From: an uncultured Tateyamaria sp.
GTDB taxonomy: Bacteria > Pseudomonadota > Alphaproteobacteria > Rhodobacterales > Rhodobacteraceae
Length of the DNA stretch: 64,000 nt
Assembly (NCBI RefSeq): GCF_947503385.1
Contig: NZ_CANNDO010000003.1
Coordinates: forward strand, 124,001 to 188,000
Direction: 5' to 3'
Part shown: positions 62,727 to 64,000 of the stretch, piece by piece
Position numbering within the stretch: the first letter of the stretch is position 1
How the letters are laid out: every line of letters begins with the position of its first letter
The notes under the pieces: generated by a model
Told to the model about the DNA's origin: nothing
Databases searched by the model: none
Seen by the model: only the letters and a program-made list of their open reading frames with translations
Translations under genes and position numbers: made by a program

Positions 62727-63785
62727 TTAGTTCAGGTCGGCAGCCCGTGCGGCGTTTACGTCAGCCTCGGCGGCGGCGACCGCTTCGGTCAGGGCGGCGA
62801 GGATTTCGTCGCCGCGGGCCACGTTGGCGGTGAACCACTCGGAGACCGGTGCCGCGGCTGCGGCGAAGGCGGCCTTTTGGTCCGGTGTCGGCACATAGAG
62901 ATCACCGCCACCGGCGACGAAGTCTTCGTAGGCCTGGATCGACTTGCGCTTGGGTGAAGCGAATGTCGCCTGTTGCAGCGCGTAGAAGCCATCGACCACC
63001 ACGCGGCGCATGTCTTCGGGCATCGCCATGAAGTTCTCGTTCGACATCCACCACAGCGCGCCCATGTAGGCGTGACCATCGAGCGTGACGTATTGCAGGC
63101 CCGCATCGGGGAATTTCATGCCCATGATGTCGGTGATGCCGTTTTTGGACCCTTCAACCACACCGGTCTGGAACGAGGTGAAGAGTTCAGGCCACGGGAT
63201 CGGGGTTGGGGACGCGCCCAGAGCCTTGACCAGTTCCTGCGGCAGATCGGCGACCACGGTGCGGATTTTCAGCCCTTCCATATCGGCAGGCTCGGCCACA
63301 CGGCGCTGCGTGTTGGCAAAGTTGCGCCAGCCACCGGTGTTGCCGATGGTCATCAGGCGGATCGCACCACCGGAATCCTCAAGCGCCATGTCCCGCATCT
63401 TGCGGGTGAAGTCGCCCGACAGCACGTGTTCGGCGATACGGTCATCGGCCATCAGGTAAGGCAGATCGAGGACCTGCACGTAAGGAAAGATGCCCGACGC
63501 GCCACCGGAGGTGGAGATGTAGACGTCGATGGAGCCGTCGGCCACACCTTGCAGGCATTCCGCGCCGTTCGAGCACAGCTGTGTGCCGATGAACAGTTCC
63601 ACGGCGATGGCACCGTTTGAGGCGGCCTCCACATAGTTTTTGAAGACGACGAGGCCGTCGTAATCCTCATCGTTGGTGTTGGAGTTGGCGGTGGCGCGGA
63701 TCGTGTATTCCTGCGCGCTGGCCATCATTGCGGAACCGGCGACAAGTGCCGCGACCGCAAGGGATTTCGTCAAAGTCTTGAGCAT
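62727..63785 (-). CDS. TRAP transporter substrate-binding protein (DctP family)
   Basis: Periplasmic receptor that feeds a sodium-coupled TRAP permease. The 352-residue precursor has a signal peptide (MLKTLTKSLAVAALVAGSAMMASA). Family segments: FKNYVEAASNGAIAVELFIG, the conserved Arg in MEGLKIRTVVADLPQELVKA, and PWPELFTSFQTGVVEGSKNG. Two nearby cysteines (QLCSNGAECLQG) are unusual for the family and may form a disulphide. GGGAGG precedes the ATG. It lies 32 bases after dctM. Ligand unknown, probably an organic acid. Confidence 0.93.
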   Translation of the reverse strand: MLKTLTKSLAVAALVAGSAMMASAQEYTIRATANSNTNDEDYDGLVVFKNYVEAASNGAIAVELFIGTQLCSNGAECLQGVADGSIDVYISTSGGASGIFPYVQVLDLPYLMADDRIAEHVLSGDFTRKMRDMALEDSGGAIRLMTIGNTGGWRNFANTQRRVAEPADMEGLKIRTVVADLPQELVKALGASPTPIPWPELFTSFQTGVVEGSKNGITDIMGMKFPDAGLQYVTLDGHAYMGALWWMSNENFMAMPEDMRRVVVDGFYALQQATFASPKRKSIQAYEDFVAGGGDLYVPTPDQKAAFAAAAAPVSEWFTANVARGDEILAALTEAVAAAEADVNAARAADLN

Positions 63786-63817
63786 TTGGATAGGTCCTCC
63801 CGTTTTTAACTCAAAGT

Positions 63818-64000
63818 CTAGTTCGCGAACCCCGTCAGGCGGGGGATCGTCATGGAAATGGCCGGAACGTAGGTGATCAGGAAGATCACCGCGATCTCGA
63901 TGGCCAGGAATGGCAGGATGGCGCGGGCGATGGTCTCGACCTTTTCGCGGCTGACGGCGGCGGCCACAAAAAGCACCAGCCCCATGGGCGGTGTGGCGAG
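63818..64000 (-). CDS. TRAP transporter large permease, 3' end (partial)
   Basis: The last 60 codons of a DctM-type permease: LATPPMGLVLFVAAAVSREK, then AILPFLAIEIAVIFLITYVP with the final hydrophobic segment, ending PRLTGFAN and TAG at 63818-63820. The start lies beyond the window. The gene order on this strand is permease then binding protein. Confidence 0.85.
   Translation of the reverse strand, partial: LATPPMGLVLFVAAAVSREKVETIARAILPFLAIEIAVIFLITYVPAISMTIPRLTGFAN

Noticed and set aside
1-64000. CRISPR array
   Set aside because: No set of regularly spaced identical repeats; the only regular repeats are the RTX nonapeptide codons and a 13-bp tandem pair.

Overview
The window reads as a GC-rich alphaproteobacterial chromosome segment, most likely Rhodobacterales (Roseobacter group). 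This rests on the gene set and is an inference: a B12-dependent ribonucleotide reductase, short-form HisG with HisZ, a DUF1489 protein, xdhABC beside a BMP-type ABC transporter, urtABCDE, dimethylglycine-dehydrogenase-like and TRAP genes, and a worn VPLPA-like C-terminus. I see no CRISPR array, rRNA or intact mobile element. One tRNA gene, tRNA-Gln(UUG), is present.

Layout. 1-6.7 kb: nrdJ behind a pair of NrdR-box-like sites, DUF1489, a nonsense-interrupted SnoaL-like pseudogene, and the coupled hisS-hisZ-hisG operon. 6.8-12.1 kb: slyX, a lipoprotein and dnaE. 12.3-22.05 kb: a purine operon, xdhABC followed without a break by a nucleoside/purine ABC transporter and closed by a clear terminator. 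22.1-35.6 kb: a solute-binding protein, a lysozyme-like protein, YdcH, PPK2, a large FAD/folate demethylating dehydrogenase, a hydroxyacid dehydrogenase-GGT-FAD dehydrogenase-spondin set, an SH3 protein, a quinone reductase and a BON-MscS channel. 35.7-42.8 kb: tRNA-Gln and the urea transporter urtABCDE. 42.9-50.5 kb: a sugar isomerase, an OhrR-like MarR regulator with its likely operator and a divergent Tat-exported metallo-hydrolase, a PHP protein, and an aldo/keto reductase-DAO-lysozyme operon. 51.2-57.6 kb: an acyl-CoA cluster (TPP enzyme, acyl-CoA dehydrogenase, ADP-forming CoA ligase, DJ-1 protein, CaiD-like dehydratase). 57.7-62.7 kb: a less conserved stretch with a decayed region, a di-haem peroxidase whose 5' end is odd, a Sel1 protein and an AT-richer RTX gene. 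62.7-64 kb: a TRAP solute-binding protein and the end of its large permease.

The most unusual signal is a set of short dispersed GC-rich repeats that do not respect gene borders. Family 1 (core GGGGACAGAGACGGGG next to GGATTTTT) has seven copies; one lies inside xdhB and one forms the region in front of the CoA-ligase gene, and in both the frame reads DF-x-GTETG. Family 2 (TTCTTCT...CCAAA...GGGGGCAGAGCCCCC) has three copies; two lie inside xdhA and urtC and give these unrelated proteins the same GAEPP peptide. Elements of this kind seem to have been absorbed as linkers or N-terminal tails.

How the genes work together: purine uptake feeds xanthine oxidation (xdh plus BMP transporter), and urea transport would take up the nitrogen end product of purine breakdown or external urea. 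The 51-57 kb cluster looks like a self-contained CoA-dependent catabolic route, possibly for a carnitine- or betaine-like acid. Functions are assigned from motifs read by eye; no database search was possible.
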